Source: Prochlorococcus sp. AG-449-G23 (GTDB lineage: Bacteria > Cyanobacteriota > Cyanobacteriia > PCC-6307 > Cyanobiaceae). Taken from it: DNA of 64,000 bases. Below, one piece after another: positions 21,652 through 33,686 of the stretch (within the stretch, counting starts at the first letter, position 1; the number at the start of each line of letters is the position of its first letter). The stretch lies in contig QCQJ01000001.1 in the NCBI GenBank assembly GCA_003209585.1, forward strand, positions 124,001 to 188,000, in the 5' to 3' direction. Both the position numbers and the translations under genes were made by a program. Below the pieces are notes generated by a model. That model was not told where the DNA came from. It was given only the letters and a program-made list of their open reading frames with translations, and ran no database searches.

Positions 21652-22146
21652 TTATCGTTTTAGTGCAGAGTTGATTTCTTTTTTTATACTTTTTTGTTTT
21701 TCAACTTGGCGTTTGTCGTGTAATTTTTTCCCTTTACCGATTCCAATAGTTAGTTTTATCCATGAGCCTTTTAAATAAAGAGATAATGGAACAATAGTCA
21801 TTCCTTTTCTGTCAGTATTGGATTGCAGTTTTATTATTTCTTTTTTATGTAGAAGTAACTTTCTATTTCTTAATGGATCATGATTAAAGAAAGAACCCAC
21901 ATTTTTGTGTGGTGAAATGTGAACATTTAATAATAAGATTTCACCATTTCTGAATGTACAGTAACCATCTCTTAAATTTGCTTTTCCATTTCTTATTGAC
22001 TTTACTTCAGTCCCTAAAAGTTCAATACCAGCTTCGATTGTTTCAGATATTTCATATTGAAATCTTGCATATCTATTCTCCGCCAGACGTCTGAAATTTT
22101 TGTCTTTATGAGTATTTTCTTTAACTTTGTTTGAATTTTTTGCCAT
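21652..22146 (-). CDS. smpB: SsrA-binding protein SmpB
   Basis: SmpB carries tmRNA to stalled ribosomes for trans-translation. The 164-residue protein has [53 protein letters not shown] and the conserved core up to the basic C-terminal tail ([22 protein letters not shown]), which folds in the mRNA channel. The length is normal. The tmRNA gene itself is not in this window. It is divergent from ruvB across 53 bases. Confidence 0.96.
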   Translation of the reverse strand: MAKNSNKVKENTHKDKNFRRLAENRYARFQYEISETIEAGIELLGTEVKSIRNGKANLRDGYCTFRNGEILLLNVHISPHKNVGSFFNHDPLRNRKLLLHKKEIIKLQSNTDRKGMTIVPLSLYLKGSWIKLTIGIGKGKKLHDKRQVEKQKSIKKEINSALKR

Positions 22147-22199
22147 TTTAGTTGTAAAAAAATCTTTCTACTCAGAACAATTGCAATTAACCTTTCATT

Positions 22200-23258
22200 A
22201 TGGCAATAATTTCTTCAAATATAGGTGATAATGACTTTTCTTTTCGTAGAAAAGAGCTGAGGCTAGTTGATTCAAAGGTCATTCCAGAAGACAAAAGAAA
22301 TAATAATTTGAACTTAGCTCGACCTACTTCTTTGCAAGGATTTATTGGCCAAGAACAATTGAAGTCTTCTTTAAGAATAGCTATAGATGCTTCAATTTTT
22401 AGAAAAGAACCTTTGGAGCATACTCTTTTATATGGACAACCTGGTTTAGGTAAGACTACTCTTGCTTTTTTGATAGCTAATGAAATGAATACAAAATGTA
22501 AGATAGCGACCGCACCAGCAATTGAAAGACCTCGAGATATTGTAGGTTTATTGCTTGGATTAAAAGAAGGTGAAGTTTTATTTATCGATGAGATACATCG
22601 CTTAAATAAGTTAACTGAAGAGTTGTTATATTCTGCAATGGAGGATTTTAGACTCGACTTAACAATGGGATCTAATAGAGGTGCACGTTGTAGAACAATT
22701 AATGTTCCGAGGTTTACTTTGATTGGCGCAACAACAAGATTAGCCTCAATTAGTTCACCTCTAAGAGATAGATTTGGTATATCTCAGAAAATTGATTTTT
22801 ATAAATATGATGAATTAAAACAAATTATTGTTAATTTCTCTAGATTAATAAACCTCAATTTAGATGATGAAGCATCTTATAATTTAGCCAAGATTTCTCG
22901 AGGTACTCCAAGAATTGCTTTGAGATTATTAAGAAGAGTTAGAGATTATGCTCAAGTTATTAAGAAAACTAATGAGATCTCCGTGAATTTAATAAAAAAA
23001 GCTTTAAATTTTTACCAAATAGACGAAAAAGGATTGGATTCTTTAGATAGACAATATTTATCTTTTCTTAACCAAAACAATAATATTCCAACTGGCCTTG
23101 ATTCAATCGCTGCCGGCTTGGGTGATGATTCTTCAATGTTAGAATTTGTAGTTGAACCATATCTAATCAAAATTGGTTTCCTAACGAGAACACCTCGAGG
23201 AAGATTGCTTACCGCTTCTGGGAAAAAGTATATTGATTCAAAAAATGACAACTTTTAA
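22200..23258 (+). CDS. ruvB: Holliday junction branch migration helicase RuvB
   Basis: RuvB is the AAA+ hexameric motor that, with RuvA, drives Holliday-junction branch migration. The 352-residue protein has [16 protein letters not shown], Walker [13 protein letters not shown], Walker [10 protein letters not shown], sensor 1 TLIGATTR, the arginine finger region SPLRDRFG and sensor 2 [17 protein letters not shown]. The C-terminal winged helix contains [17 protein letters not shown]. An N-terminal extension of about 35 residues is typical of cyanobacteria. The 3' end overlaps the TPR gene by 14 bases. Confidence 0.97.
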   Translation: MAIISSNIGDNDFSFRRKELRLVDSKVIPEDKRNNNLNLARPTSLQGFIGQEQLKSSLRIAIDASIFRKEPLEHTLLYGQPGLGKTTLAFLIANEMNTKCKIATAPAIERPRDIVGLLLGLKEGEVLFIDEIHRLNKLTEELLYSAMEDFRLDLTMGSNRGARCRTINVPRFTLIGATTRLASISSPLRDRFGISQKIDFYKYDELKQIIVNFSRLINLNLDDEASYNLAKISRGTPRIALRLLRRVRDYAQVIKKTNEISVNLIKKALNFYQIDEKGLDSLDRQYLSFLNQNNNIPTGLDSIAAGLGDDSSMLEFVVEPYLIKIGFLTRTPRGRLLTASGKKYIDSKNDNF

Positions 23259-24033
23259 AAAAGTAACGGTTTGTTTTTTGTTAATTCTAGTTTTTTTCAA
23301 TATTTTTTATATTGCACCATGCTATTCATTATCTTTGAGAGAGGATTTGTTTAAAAATGCATTAGATCTAAGTTCAGGCGGAAAATTTACTCTCGCTTTG
23401 AAAGAATGGAATCGCTATCTCGATTCTTATCCTAACGATGCTGCAGGTTTGAGTAATAGAGGAAATGTAAGACTTGTCATTGGAGACATAGAGGGATCAA
23501 TAGATGATCAAAATCAGGCAATAAATTTAGATCCTAGTGAAATAGATCCTTACATCAATAGAGGGATAGCTGAGGAAGCATTGGGTTTATGGTCTCAAGC
23601 AAAAAAAGATTATTTGTTTGTTATTTCCCAAGATAGTAAAAATTCTTCTGCATTATATAATTTGGCAAATGTAGAAGGATCTATATCACAATGGCAAAAA
23701 GCAAGAGATTTATTTTCAAAAGCTGCTTTATATAATCCTGGATTTGCCATGGCTAGGTCAAGTATGGCTTTAGCAGATTTGGAGTTGGGGAACGTTGATG
23801 AATCTGAAAAAGAATTAAAAAAATTAATTAGACGTTATCCAAATTTTGCAGATGCTAGAGCAGCTTTAACAGCTTTGAATTGGTCTAAGGGTGAATCTGG
23901 TAAAGCAGAGAGTAATTGGATAGCGGTAACTGAATTAGATCCTAGGTATAGTGATGAAGAATGGTTGAAAAAAATAAGAAGATGGCCTCCAAAACCAATT
24001 AAAGATTTAATGAAGTTTATCGATTTAAAATAA
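23245..24033 (+). CDS. Exported or membrane-anchored TPR-repeat protein
   Basis: The ATG at 23245, inside the ruvB end, gives 262 residues. A signal-like hydrophobic segment covers residues 6-25. Four or more tetratricopeptide repeats follow: [55 protein letters not shown] and [20 protein letters not shown] proteins act as scaffolds. This one probably faces the periplasm or thylakoid lumen, but the partner is unknown. The M20 hydrolase gene follows 3 bases after the stop. Confidence 0.85.
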   Translation: MTTFKKVTVCFLLILVFFNIFYIAPCYSLSLREDLFKNALDLSSGGKFTLALKEWNRYLDSYPNDAAGLSNRGNVRLVIGDIEGSIDDQNQAINLDPSEIDPYINRGIAEEALGLWSQAKKDYLFVISQDSKNSSALYNLANVEGSISQWQKARDLFSKAALYNPGFAMARSSMALADLELGNVDESEKELKKLIRRYPNFADARAALTALNWSKGESGKAESNWIAVTELDPRYSDEEWLKKIRRWPPKPIKDLMKFIDLK

Positions 24034-24036
24034 GTA

Positions 24037-25221
24037 ATGAATCAAGATCAGATTTTTAAAAAGATTGATTCGTTTAATGATGAATTAATTAATTTACGAA
24101 GACATATTCATGAACATCCGGAATTAAGTGGACTTGAAAATCAAACAGCGATTTTAATAAGTGGGTTTTTAAAAAATATTGGTTGGAATGTCAGAGAATC
24201 TATAGGAAGAACTGGAGTTATAGCTGATATTGGCCCCTTAGATAAAGGTATTATTGGCTTAAGAGTGGATATGGATGCTTTGCCAATATTTGAAGAAACT
24301 AATTTAAGTTTTTCTTCAAAAGTAGATGGTGTGATGCATGCGTGTGGTCATGATTTACATATATCGATTGGATTGGGTGTAGCAAAAATTATTAAGGATT
24401 TAAAACTTAATTTTGGGACTAGGATAATTTTTCAGCCTGCTGAAGAAATTGCGAGTGGAGCTAGATGGATGATTAAGGACGGTGCAACAAACGGTTTAAC
24501 CCATATTTTGGGAGTTCACGTATACCCTGATTTATCTGTAGGGACTATTGGTATTAAAGAGGGAAGTTTAACTGCAGCTGCTGGAGAAATTAAGGTAGAG
24601 ATAAAAGGAAAATCAGGCCATGGTGCTCGACCTCATGAAGGAGTTGATGCTATTTGGGTTGCCTCTAAAGTTATCTCGGGAATTCAAGAATCAATAACAC
24701 GTAAGTTAGATCCTTTAGATCCTGTAGTCATAACTTTTGGGAAAATAAATGGTGGTAATGCATTCAATGTTATTGCGGAAAAGGTTGATTTAATTGGTAC
24801 GGTTAGATGTACTAATCTTCAATTATTTAAGAATATTGGTAATTGGCTCAATGAAAATATTACTTCTTTAGCTAATAGTTGCGGAGCTGAAGCAAAAGTA
24901 ATATTTAGAGAAATTACTCCGGCAGTAAATAATAATTCTGAGATAAATAGAGTCCTCAGAGATTCGGGAATTAAGGTTTTGGGTCAAGAAAATGTTATTG
25001 AATTACAAAAACCATCATTGGGTGCTGAAGACTTCGCTGAATTTTTAAATGAGATTCCGGGAGCTATGTTTAGGCTTGGTGTTTCTAGTTCAAATGGATG
25101 CGCCCCTCTTCATAGTTCTAAGTTTGATCCAGATGAAAGAGCTATTGCTGTTGGAATTAAAGTGATAACAGAATCCATAGTAAAATTAAATAATGAAAAA
25201 ATTAATACAATTGATGAATGA
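24037..25221 (+). CDS. M20-family amidohydrolase/peptidase
   Basis: This zinc-dependent amidohydrolase of the M20D type (hippurate hydrolase/IAA-amino acid hydrolase-like) has 394 residues. Features are RRHIHEHPELSGLE, GLRVDMDALPI, MHACGHDLHISIGLGVA, QPAEEIASGARWMI, GVHVYPDLSVGTIG, the dimerisation-lid segment SGHGARPHEGVDAIW and the metal ligand region LGAEDFAEF. The substrate cannot be deduced. It may remove acyl groups from amino acids. It overlaps the next small gene by 4 bases. Confidence 0.9.
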   Translation: MNQDQIFKKIDSFNDELINLRRHIHEHPELSGLENQTAILISGFLKNIGWNVRESIGRTGVIADIGPLDKGIIGLRVDMDALPIFEETNLSFSSKVDGVMHACGHDLHISIGLGVAKIIKDLKLNFGTRIIFQPAEEIASGARWMIKDGATNGLTHILGVHVYPDLSVGTIGIKEGSLTAAAGEIKVEIKGKSGHGARPHEGVDAIWVASKVISGIQESITRKLDPLDPVVITFGKINGGNAFNVIAEKVDLIGTVRCTNLQLFKNIGNWLNENITSLANSCGAEAKVIFREITPAVNNNSEINRVLRDSGIKVLGQENVIELQKPSLGAEDFAEFLNEIPGAMFRLGVSSSNGCAPLHSSKFDPDERAIAVGIKVITESIVKLNNEKINTIDE

Positions 25222-25433
25222 CAATTAATAAGAGAGTTATTTTGTCTTTTGTGGCTCCTTTAATGATATTTATATCTGCTATTGGATTAAAATTTAGGGA
25301 CAATTCTAGGAAAATTTTTTATTTACCTATTGGCTTCATGGGGATTTCAATTATTTTGGAGAGGGGTATAAACAGACAATTGAATAGGAAAAATATTTTA
25401 AAAAAAATAAAGTCTTATCAAAAAGTTAAATAA
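25218..25433 (+). CDS. Small membrane protein, unknown function
   Basis: This 71-residue protein has two hydrophobic segments (about residues 8-25 and 33-46), and both its N-terminus and its C-terminal 20 residues are basic (RQLNRKNILKKIKSYQK). Its start overlaps the M20 hydrolase stop (ATGA), indicating translational coupling. No family is recognised. The tight coupling and positive-inside pattern support a real gene. Confidence 0.6.
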   Translation: MTINKRVILSFVAPLMIFISAIGLKFRDNSRKIFYLPIGFMGISIILERGINRQLNRKNILKKIKSYQKVK

Positions 25434-25500
25434 AATCATTTTGTTTATTTTTTCGCAAAATGAGATGACTAATTTTAAGAAAAGAGCTATTAATAAAATT

Positions 25501-25583
25501 AATACTAGGGGTGCTAGGAAATTTAACTTAGCTGAGATCATACCCTTTGAACCTGAACCATTAATCGTGGTGCAGGGAAGTGG
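25501..25583 (+). promoter_or_regulatory. TPP riboswitch (THI element) in thiC leader
   Basis: The thiamine pyrophosphate-binding aptamer core is visible: GGGGTGC near 25508, GCTGAGATCATACCC at 25531-25545, TTTGAACCTG at 25546-25555 and GGTGCAGGGAAGT at 25569-25581. These match the conserved helices and loops of the THI box. The thiC start is about 48 bases downstream. Bound TPP is expected to lower thiC expression, as in other bacteria. No clear terminator hairpin is visible between aptamer and gene, so control may be at translation. Confidence 0.9.
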
Positions 25584-25627
25584 AGATTTGATCAAACTTT
25601 AGTAATGATACCTTTTAAAATTTATAA

Positions 25628-27001
<1,374 letters not shown>

Positions 27002-27015
27002 TTATGAATTAGTAA

Positions 27016-29022
27016 CTATAAAATTTCCTTTGTTTTATTAACGACATTTTCAACTGTAAATCCAAAATTTTTCATACATTCGCCACCTGGTGCCGATGCT
27101 CCAAACCTATCCATAGTAATACAGATCCCTTCAAAACCTGTATATTTATGCCAACCAAATGAATGGGCAGCTTCTACTACGACTCTTTTGGTAACGCTTC
27201 TAGGTAAAACACTTTCTTTGTAAGAGTCTTCTTGTTCTTCAAAAAGTTCTACACAAGGCATAGAGACAACTCTAGTTTTTTTACCTAAGCTTGCAAGTTC
27301 CTTACTTGCTTCAATACAAAGATTTAGTTCACTTCCTGTGCCAATAAATATTAAATCAGGTGTTCCTTCACAGTCAGAAACTATATATCCTCCTAATGCA
27401 ACTTTTTCAATTGAAGTATTTTTTTGATTAGGCATACCTTGTCTACTTAAACAAAGGGCAGAAGGTCTTTTTCGATTTTGTATAGCAAGTTTATAGGCTC
27501 CACTAGTCTCATTACCATCTCCTGGTCTGAAAACAAGCATGTTGGGCATAGCACGAAGAGAAGGGATAGTTTCAATAGGCTGATGTGTTGGACCATCTTC
27601 TCCGACGCCAATTGAATCATGGGTTAATACATAGATAACGCCTAATTCACTAAGTGCTGAAAGCCTCATTGAACCTCTCATATAATCGGCGAAAACAAGG
27701 AAGGTTCCACCATAGGGTATTAGGCCACTATTATGATATGCAATACCATTAAGAACGGCTGCCATTGCATGCTCACGGACTCCAAAATGTAAATATCTTT
27801 TTTCAGGGCTATGAGATTGGAACGATCCAGTTTCTCCTTTGATATCTGTGTAGTTAGAGTGAGTTAAATCTGCTGATCCACCAATTAATTCAGGTAGGTT
27901 AGGTCCTAGGGCACCTAAACATATTTGTGAATGCTTTCTGGTGGCTAAACCTTTATCATCAGGTGTATAAGAGGGGAGATCTGAGTCCCAATTTTCAGGT
28001 AATTGGCCGTTTAACATTCTGTTTAACTCAGCTCCTTCAGAGGGATATTTTTTCTGGTATTCCTCAAATTTAGAATCCCATTCTTTCTCTAAATTTTCCC
28101 CTTTGTTTATTGATTTTCTAAAATGTTCATATACTTCATTTGGTATTTCAAATGGAGGATATTCCCAATTTAAGAACTCTCTGGTTAATGAAGCTTCTTC
28201 TTCTCCAACTGCTGCCCCATGAATTCCAGCAGTATCTGCTTTATTAGGTGAACCATACCCAATGGTTGTTGAAATTTTTATAATTGAAGGTTTGTCTGTA
28301 ATTAATTTTGCTTTTTCAATAGCTTCAGTTATTCCTTTAATATCATGATTGCCATCTTCAACATGTTGGACATGCCATCCATATGCTTCATACCTTTTTA
28401 AAACATCTTCGGTGAAAGAAACATCGGTACGCCCATCAATAGTAATTTGATTATCGTCATACAGTGCAATTAATTTTCCAAGCTTAAGATGGCCAGCTAA
28501 TGAGCAAGCCTCTGATGCTATACCCTCTTGGTTACAGCCATCGCCCATAATGACGTAAGTATAGTGATCAACAATATTACAATCAGGCTTATTAAATTTA
28601 GCTGCTAAATGAGTTTCAGCTATTGCTAAACCGACAGCATTAGAAATTCCTGCTCCCAGTGGTCCAGCTGTAACTTCAACTCCTTCAGTTTCGAATGTCT
28701 CAGGATGTCCAGGAGTTTTCGATCCCCATTGCCTAAATTCTTTAATGTCTTCAATTGAAACTGATTTGTATCCTGTCAGATGAAGAAGAGAATATAAGAG
28801 CATACAGCCATGACCAGCTGATAATACAAAACGATCTCTATTGAACCATTTTGGATTATTGGGATTGTGATTAAGTATGTTTTGCCATAATGCATAACCC
28901 ATAGGAGCACACCCCATCGGTAAACCAGGATGCCCACTATTAGATTTATTTACTGCATCTACAGCAAGCATTCTTATACTATTTACACAGAGTGATTCTA
29001 TTGAAACAGATGCAGCGACCAT
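27016..29022 (-). CDS. tkt: Transketolase
   Basis: Transketolase moves two-carbon units in the Calvin cycle and the pentose phosphate pathway using thiamine pyrophosphate. The 668-residue protein shows [26 protein letters not shown], the TPP/metal motif [43 protein letters not shown] and [17 protein letters not shown]. The length is typical. It is the last gene of the minus-strand run acpP-fabF-tkt, 43 bases after fabF. Its cofactor is made by the pathway of the neighbouring thiC. Confidence 0.97.
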   Translation of the reverse strand: MVAASVSIESLCVNSIRMLAVDAVNKSNSGHPGLPMGCAPMGYALWQNILNHNPNNPKWFNRDRFVLSAGHGCMLLYSLLHLTGYKSVSIEDIKEFRQWGSKTPGHPETFETEGVEVTAGPLGAGISNAVGLAIAETHLAAKFNKPDCNIVDHYTYVIMGDGCNQEGIASEACSLAGHLKLGKLIALYDDNQITIDGRTDVSFTEDVLKRYEAYGWHVQHVEDGNHDIKGITEAIEKAKLITDKPSIIKISTTIGYGSPNKADTAGIHGAAVGEEEASLTREFLNWEYPPFEIPNEVYEHFRKSINKGENLEKEWDSKFEEYQKKYPSEGAELNRMLNGQLPENWDSDLPSYTPDDKGLATRKHSQICLGALGPNLPELIGGSADLTHSNYTDIKGETGSFQSHSPEKRYLHFGVREHAMAAVLNGIAYHNSGLIPYGGTFLVFADYMRGSMRLSALSELGVIYVLTHDSIGVGEDGPTHQPIETIPSLRAMPNMLVFRPGDGNETSGAYKLAIQNRKRPSALCLSRQGMPNQKNTSIEKVALGGYIVSDCEGTPDLIFIGTGSELNLCIEASKELASLGKKTRVVSMPCVELFEEQEDSYKESVLPRSVTKRVVVEAAHSFGWHKYTGFEGICITMDRFGASAPGGECMKNFGFTVENVVNKTKEIL

Positions 29023-29065
29023 TGTTTTAAAAAAAGATAAGTTGGAAATACAGAATTGGTTGGCC

Positions 29066-30310
29066 TTAATTCATTTTGCTGAAAGCAAGGCAAACATTGT
29101 GACCACCAAAGCCGAAAGAATTAGAAAGAGCAACTCCCACTTGAGCCTCTCTTGCGTTATTTGGTACATAATCAAGATCACAATCAGGATCTGGATTGAC
29201 GTAGTTAATTGTAGGAGGGATAAAATTATGTGTCAAAGAAAGTATACAAGCTACAGCTTCTATGCCTCCTGAACCTCCTAGGAGATGACCAGTCATCGAC
29301 TTAGTAGAGCTTACAGGAATAAGGTAAGATCTGTCTTTAAATATAGATTTAATTGCAGAAGTTTCATTTTTGTCATTAGCTGATGTACTGGTTCCATGCG
29401 CATTTATGTAATCAACTTTTTCAAGGCTAATAGAACCATCTTCAACTGCTAGCTTGATAGCTTCTGCTCCGCCAACCCCTCCAGGAGAGGGGGCAGTAAT
29501 GTGATGGGCATCGCAAGTTGTTCCATATCCTATGATTTCTGCATAGATTCTTGCATCCCTTTTTTGTGCATTTTCTAAAGTTTCTAGAACAAGAATCCCA
29601 GATCCCTCTCCGATAACAAATCCATCTCTTTCTGCATCAAAAGGTCTACTTGCCGTTTGAGGACTTTCATTCCTGAAAGAAAGAGCTTTAGCACTGGCGA
29701 AACCAGCTACTCCAAGAGGAGTAATACTTGCTTCTGCTCCACCACAGATCATGGCATCAGCCTTTCCTAGTTGAAGTAATCTAAAAGAATCACCAATTGC
29801 ATTAGAACCGGCAGCGCAGGCTGTTGAAACGGAAGAACTTGGACCTTTGGCCCCCAATGCAATGGCAGCTAGTCCAGTTGCCATATTTGGAATCATCATT
29901 GGGACCGTAAATGGACTGACTCTTTTAGGTCCTTTATGACTCAGTATTTGAGCTTGACTTTCCATAGTGAGTAAGCCACCAACACCAGAGCCAATAATTA
30001 CTCCGATTCTTGATGCATTAGCTTCAGTTATTTCAAGCCCAGAATCAGTAAAAGCTTGCTTTGCCGCAATGACTCCAAACTGCGAAAAACGATCCCATCT
30101 TTTGGATTCTTTTGCTTCAATGAAATCCTCAGTTTGAAGATTTTTAACTTCTGCTGCAAATTTGCAAGGATGTTGCTCAGGATCAAAGAGAGTAATACCT
30201 GAGACTCCATTAGTACCTTTTTGAAGACTGAGTAAATATTCATCAATGTTATTACCAATTGGAGTCACTGCCCCAATACCAGTAACAACTACTCGATGGA
30301 AATTTGGCAT
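29066..30310 (-). CDS. fabF: 3-oxoacyl-[acyl-carrier-protein] synthase II
   Basis: FabF condenses malonyl-ACP with a growing acyl-ACP in fatty acid elongation. The 414-residue thiolase-fold protein has [14 protein letters not shown], the active-site Cys in [12 protein letters not shown], the first His in [11 protein letters not shown], the Lys-containing [15 protein letters not shown] and the second His there, and [13 protein letters not shown] at the end. The Cys-His-His arrangement is that of KAS I/II. It lies 6 bases after acpP, a common pairing. Confidence 0.97.
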   Translation of the reverse strand: MPNFHRVVVTGIGAVTPIGNNIDEYLLSLQKGTNGVSGITLFDPEQHPCKFAAEVKNLQTEDFIEAKESKRWDRFSQFGVIAAKQAFTDSGLEITEANASRIGVIIGSGVGGLLTMESQAQILSHKGPKRVSPFTVPMMIPNMATGLAAIALGAKGPSSSVSTACAAGSNAIGDSFRLLQLGKADAMICGGAEASITPLGVAGFASAKALSFRNESPQTASRPFDAERDGFVIGEGSGILVLETLENAQKRDARIYAEIIGYGTTCDAHHITAPSPGGVGGAEAIKLAVEDGSISLEKVDYINAHGTSTSANDKNETSAIKSIFKDRSYLIPVSSTKSMTGHLLGGSGGIEAVACILSLTHNFIPPTINYVNPDPDCDLDYVPNNAREAQVGVALSNSFGFGGHNVCLAFSKMN

Positions 30311-30316
30311 TCTTGA

Positions 30317-30556
30317 TTAACCTTTTTTTTCTTCGATGAATTTAACTGCATCGCCAACTGTTGCGATACCTTCGGCTGCCTCATCAGGGATTTCAATATC
30401 AAACGCTTCCTCGAGAGCCATCACTAATTCGACGGTATCTAAAGAATCTGCTCCCAAATCATTTTGGAAGTTTGAATCTGATTTCACTTCTCCTGCTTCA
30501 ACGCTTAATTGCTCTGAAACAATAGAACAGACTTTTTCGAGAATTTCTTGTGACAT
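30317..30556 (-). CDS. acpP: Acyl carrier protein
   Basis: This small acidic protein carries acyl chains on a 4'-phosphopantetheine arm. It has 79 residues, with the attachment serine in [17 protein letters not shown] (about residue 40). The flanking helices and the end of the domain ([19 protein letters not shown]) match the family closely. It is the first gene of acpP-fabF-tkt and is divergent from psaC across about 130 bases. Confidence 0.98.
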   Translation of the reverse strand: MSQEILEKVCSIVSEQLSVEAGEVKSDSNFQNDLGADSLDTVELVMALEEAFDIEIPDEAAEGIATVGDAVKFIEEKKG

Positions 30557-30655
30557 AGTTTATGTGATTTACTAATTATCTATAAGATTTTATGCCCTAG
30601 AGTTAACAAGAGTGAAGCATATCTTAATTTTTTTAATTTCTTTGTAAGACAATAG

Positions 30656-30935
<280 letters not shown>

Positions 30936-30981
30936 CTTTATAGTGCAGTTTTAAGAGAGTCCATCTTAGGATAAATATTCT

Positions 30982-31008
30982 TTTTTTTTCAATATAATTG
31001 AAAAAAAA
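30982..31008 (+). terminator. AT-only inverted repeat between psaC and glmS
   Basis: Eight T plus CAAT, a 3-base ATA loop and ATTG plus eight A form a perfect 12-bp stem. It ends 6 bases before the glmS ATG. It could end psaC transcription in either orientation, or act in the glmS leader by covering the start region. Which is true cannot be decided from sequence. Confidence 0.4.
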
Positions 31009-31014
31009 TTTCGT

Positions 31015-32910
31015 ATGTGTGGAATAGTTGCTGTAACTGGTTATAAAAAAGCTTTGCCATTATTAATAAATGGTCTGGAGAAACTTGAATATAGAGGATA
31101 TGATTCTGCAGGTATTGCAATAATAAATTCAGAAACAGATTCTATTACTTTTAACAAAGCAAAGGGAAAACTTAAGAATTTAATCAGTGATATCAACGAT
31201 AAGAATATTCCTGGGACTGTAGGTATAGGTCATACTCGTTGGGCAACTCATGGTAAACCAGATGTTAAAAATGCCCATCCTCATTGCGATAGTTCAGGTA
31301 ATATAGCAGTTGTGCAGAATGGCATTATTGAAAATTTCCAAGATTTAAAGAAAAAATTAGAGGAAGAAGGTATTTTTTTTAATTCTGATACTGATACTGA
31401 GGTAATTCCTCATCTAATTGCAAGAGAATTAAATATATTAAGTAAACTTAATCTTGAGAATAATGGTTCAAAATTATTAGTAGCTGTTAGAAATGTAATA
31501 TCTGATTTAGAAGGATCTTATGCGTTAGCGGTTTTATGGTCTGGTGCCCCTACTTCTCTGGTAGTTGCTAGAAGGCAAGCTCCTTTGATTATTGGTTTGG
31601 GTGAAGGAGAATTTATTTGTGCAAGTGATACACCAGCTATTGCTAACTTTACAAACATTATTCTCCCTATGGAAGATGAGGAAATAGCTTTATTAACCCC
31701 TCTTGGAATAGAAATATATGACTCAAACAATGAGAGACAATATCGAAATCCTGTTTCTTTAAAAGAATCAGAGCAAATAATGGATAAGATGAATTTTAAG
31801 CACTATATGTTGAAAGAGATATATGATCAGCCTGGGACTGTAAAAAACTGGTTGAAAAATTATTTAATAAAAAACTTGGAAAATGGCCATTATCAAATAA
31901 ATTATCCCTTTGATACAGATTTTTTTGAATCAATCGAGAGGATTGAAATTATCGCTTGTGGTACCAGTAAACATGCTGCAATGGTTGGTAGCTTTTTATT
32001 AGAACAATTTTCAGGGATTCCTACAAATGTTTTTTATGCAAGCGAATTTCGATATTCACCACCTCCACTACTGCCAAATACATTAACTATTGGAGTTACT
32101 CAATCTGGAGAAACTGCTGATACAATTGCAGCTATTGATATGGAAATTAAAAGACGTTCTTCAATTGAAGATAAGAAATTTAAACCAAATTTAATAGCAA
32201 TAACAAATAGAAAAGAGAGCTCGATAGGCAGGCAGGTTTCAAATATAATTGATCTTTGTGCAGGAATAGAAGTAGGAGTTGCAGCAACAAAAACTTTTTT
32301 TGCACAATTACTTTCTTTCTACGGACTAGCTATAAAATTTGCGCAAATTAGAGGTAGTCAAAATCAAGAAGAAATAAACAAATTAATAACAGAACTTACA
32401 AAACTGCCTTTATTACTAGAAGATCTCTTAGAAATACATAATAAATCTTCAGAAAAGCTAGCACATGACTTTTTTAATATTAAAGACGTTATTTTTTTAG
32501 GAAGGGGTATCAATTATCCTATTGCACTTGAAGGAGCGTTGAAATTGAAAGAAATTAGTTATATTCATGCCGCTGGATACCCTGCTGGTGAAATGAAACA
32601 TGGTCCGATAGCTTTGTTAGATAAAAAAGTTCCTGTAATTTCAATTGCCTCCCCTGGTGAAGTTTTTGATAAAGTTATTAGTAATTCTCAAGAAGCAAAA
32701 GCTAGAGACTCATATTTGATTGGGATTGCCCCTGAATGTAATGGAACTGAAATATTTGATTATTTAATGAAAATTCCAGCTGTCAATGAATGGGTTTCAC
32801 CATTACTTAATATAGTACCCTTGCAATTATTGAGTTATCATATTGCCGCTCATAGAGGTCTTGACGTGGATCAACCAAGAAATTTAGCTAAAAGTGTAAC
32901 TGTAGAATGA
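31015..32910 (+). CDS. glmS: Glutamine-fructose-6-phosphate aminotransferase (isomerizing)
   Basis: GlmS makes glucosamine-6-phosphate for peptidoglycan and lipopolysaccharide. The 631-residue protein starts MCGIVAVTG, where Cys2 is the N-terminal nucleophile of the glutaminase domain, followed by LEYRGYDSAGIA, GHTRWATHG and VQNGIIENF. Two SIS domains follow, with IACGTSKHAA, VTQSGETADT, GVAATKTFF and the C-terminal SVTVE. No glmS ribozyme is seen upstream and none would be expected outside Firmicutes. There is no Shine-Dalgarno-like motif; an AT hairpin lies directly before the start. Confidence 0.97.
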   Translation: MCGIVAVTGYKKALPLLINGLEKLEYRGYDSAGIAIINSETDSITFNKAKGKLKNLISDINDKNIPGTVGIGHTRWATHGKPDVKNAHPHCDSSGNIAVVQNGIIENFQDLKKKLEEEGIFFNSDTDTEVIPHLIARELNILSKLNLENNGSKLLVAVRNVISDLEGSYALAVLWSGAPTSLVVARRQAPLIIGLGEGEFICASDTPAIANFTNIILPMEDEEIALLTPLGIEIYDSNNERQYRNPVSLKESEQIMDKMNFKHYMLKEIYDQPGTVKNWLKNYLIKNLENGHYQINYPFDTDFFESIERIEIIACGTSKHAAMVGSFLLEQFSGIPTNVFYASEFRYSPPPLLPNTLTIGVTQSGETADTIAAIDMEIKRRSSIEDKKFKPNLIAITNRKESSIGRQVSNIIDLCAGIEVGVAATKTFFAQLLSFYGLAIKFAQIRGSQNQEEINKLITELTKLPLLLEDLLEIHNKSSEKLAHDFFNIKDVIFLGRGINYPIALEGALKLKEISYIHAAGYPAGEMKHGPIALLDKKVPVISIASPGEVFDKVISNSQEAKARDSYLIGIAPECNGTEIFDYLMKIPAVNEWVSPLLNIVPLQLLSYHIAAHRGLDVDQPRNLAKSVTVE

Positions 32911-32916
32911 TAAATC

Positions 32917-32939
32917 TTATAAATTTTTTTAATTTATAA
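32917..32939. terminator. Bidirectional terminator-like hairpin between glmS and rimM
   Basis: TTATAAATT, a loop of five T and AATTTATAA form a 9-bp perfect stem between the convergent glmS and rimM stops. The stem overlaps the rimM stop codon. The low GC content makes the stem weak. Confidence 0.4.
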
Positions 32940-33473
32940 ATCCAAGAGTCCATTTGGAGGCTTGATGATAAGAAAATTACTTTTTAAATTGACTACTGGT
33001 ACTATTTCTTCAACAAATGGTACTAGAACCTTTTTTTGATTTTTCAATAGTTCAATAACAATTAGATTATTTTTTTCATTTTCTAAATCAACAACTTTCC
33101 CAATAATTTTTAATTCATCATTTTCTGAAATCATAACTTGCAAATTTAAAAGTTCCAATAAGTGGAATTCTTCTTTTTTTAATTCAGGGAGATTTTTGGT
33201 TTTTACAAGAATTTTATATTTTTTAAGTTGCTCTGCATGATTTCTACTATTTATTCCTTGGAGCTTAATAATAAAAATTTCTTTCCCAGGTTGTTTAAAA
33301 CCAGAGGTAAGTTTTATTTTTGCAGGATTTTCATTTTCTTTTTGCAACCATCTAATACCTGGTTTTAAAAATCTTTCTTCAAAATCACTTAGAGATTTAA
33401 CCTTTACTTGTCCATTAATTCCATGACATGATGTTATCAATCCAACAATCAACCATTCATCTTTCATTATCAT
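32934..33473 (-). CDS. rimM: Ribosome maturation factor RimM
   Basis: RimM binds S19 and assists maturation of the 30S head. The 179-residue protein has the N-terminal beta-barrel ([22 protein letters not shown]), a linker rich in Lys and a C-terminal PRC barrel ([39 protein letters not shown]). The GxHGxxG motif occurs here as SCHGINGQ. The start is an ATG; another ATG lies two codons on. It is divergent from ndhS by only 24 bases. Confidence 0.92.
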   Translation of the reverse strand: MIMKDEWLIVGLITSCHGINGQVKVKSLSDFEERFLKPGIRWLQKENENPAKIKLTSGFKQPGKEIFIIKLQGINSRNHAEQLKKYKILVKTKNLPELKKEEFHLLELLNLQVMISENDELKIIGKVVDLENEKNNLIVIELLKNQKKVLVPFVEEIVPVVNLKSNFLIIKPPNGLLDL

Positions 33474-33497
33474 ATATTGTATTAGAAAGAGTGTTTT

Positions 33498-33683
33498 ATG
33501 GAATTATCTAATAAACCTATACTCCCCGGTTCTTTTGTTGTTGTAAAAGACATAAACTCTATATATAGAGGATATAAGGGGTTTGTACAGAGAGTGACAA
33601 AAAAAAGAGCAGCTGTTCTTTTTGAAGGGGGTAACTGGGATAAACTCATAACTTTTCAGCTGACGAATTTAGAAATAGTATAA
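33498..33683 (+). CDS. ndhS: NAD(P)H-quinone oxidoreductase subunit S
   Basis: NdhS is a peripheral subunit of the cyanobacterial NDH-1 complex that forms part of the ferredoxin docking site. The 61-residue protein has the diagnostic end [20 protein letters not shown], which in the cyanobacterial family reads almost the same, and an SH3-like beta fold ([20 protein letters not shown]). The gene is easily missed because of its size. It lies alone on the plus strand between divergent rimM and convergent rnc, 3 bases from the rnc stop. Confidence 0.92.
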   Translation: MELSNKPILPGSFVVVKDINSIYRGYKGFVQRVTKKRAAVLFEGGNWDKLITFQLTNLEIV

Positions 33684-33686
33684 AAA

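Noticed and set aside
30642..30648. HLR1-like TTACAAA half-site upstream of psaC on the minus strand
   Set aside because: The second half-site at the proper 10-base spacing is a poor match, so I do not list it as an RpaB site.
31015..31015. Possible glmS ribozyme upstream of glmS
   Set aside because: The 79 bases between psaC and glmS are too AT-rich and too short for the ribozyme core.
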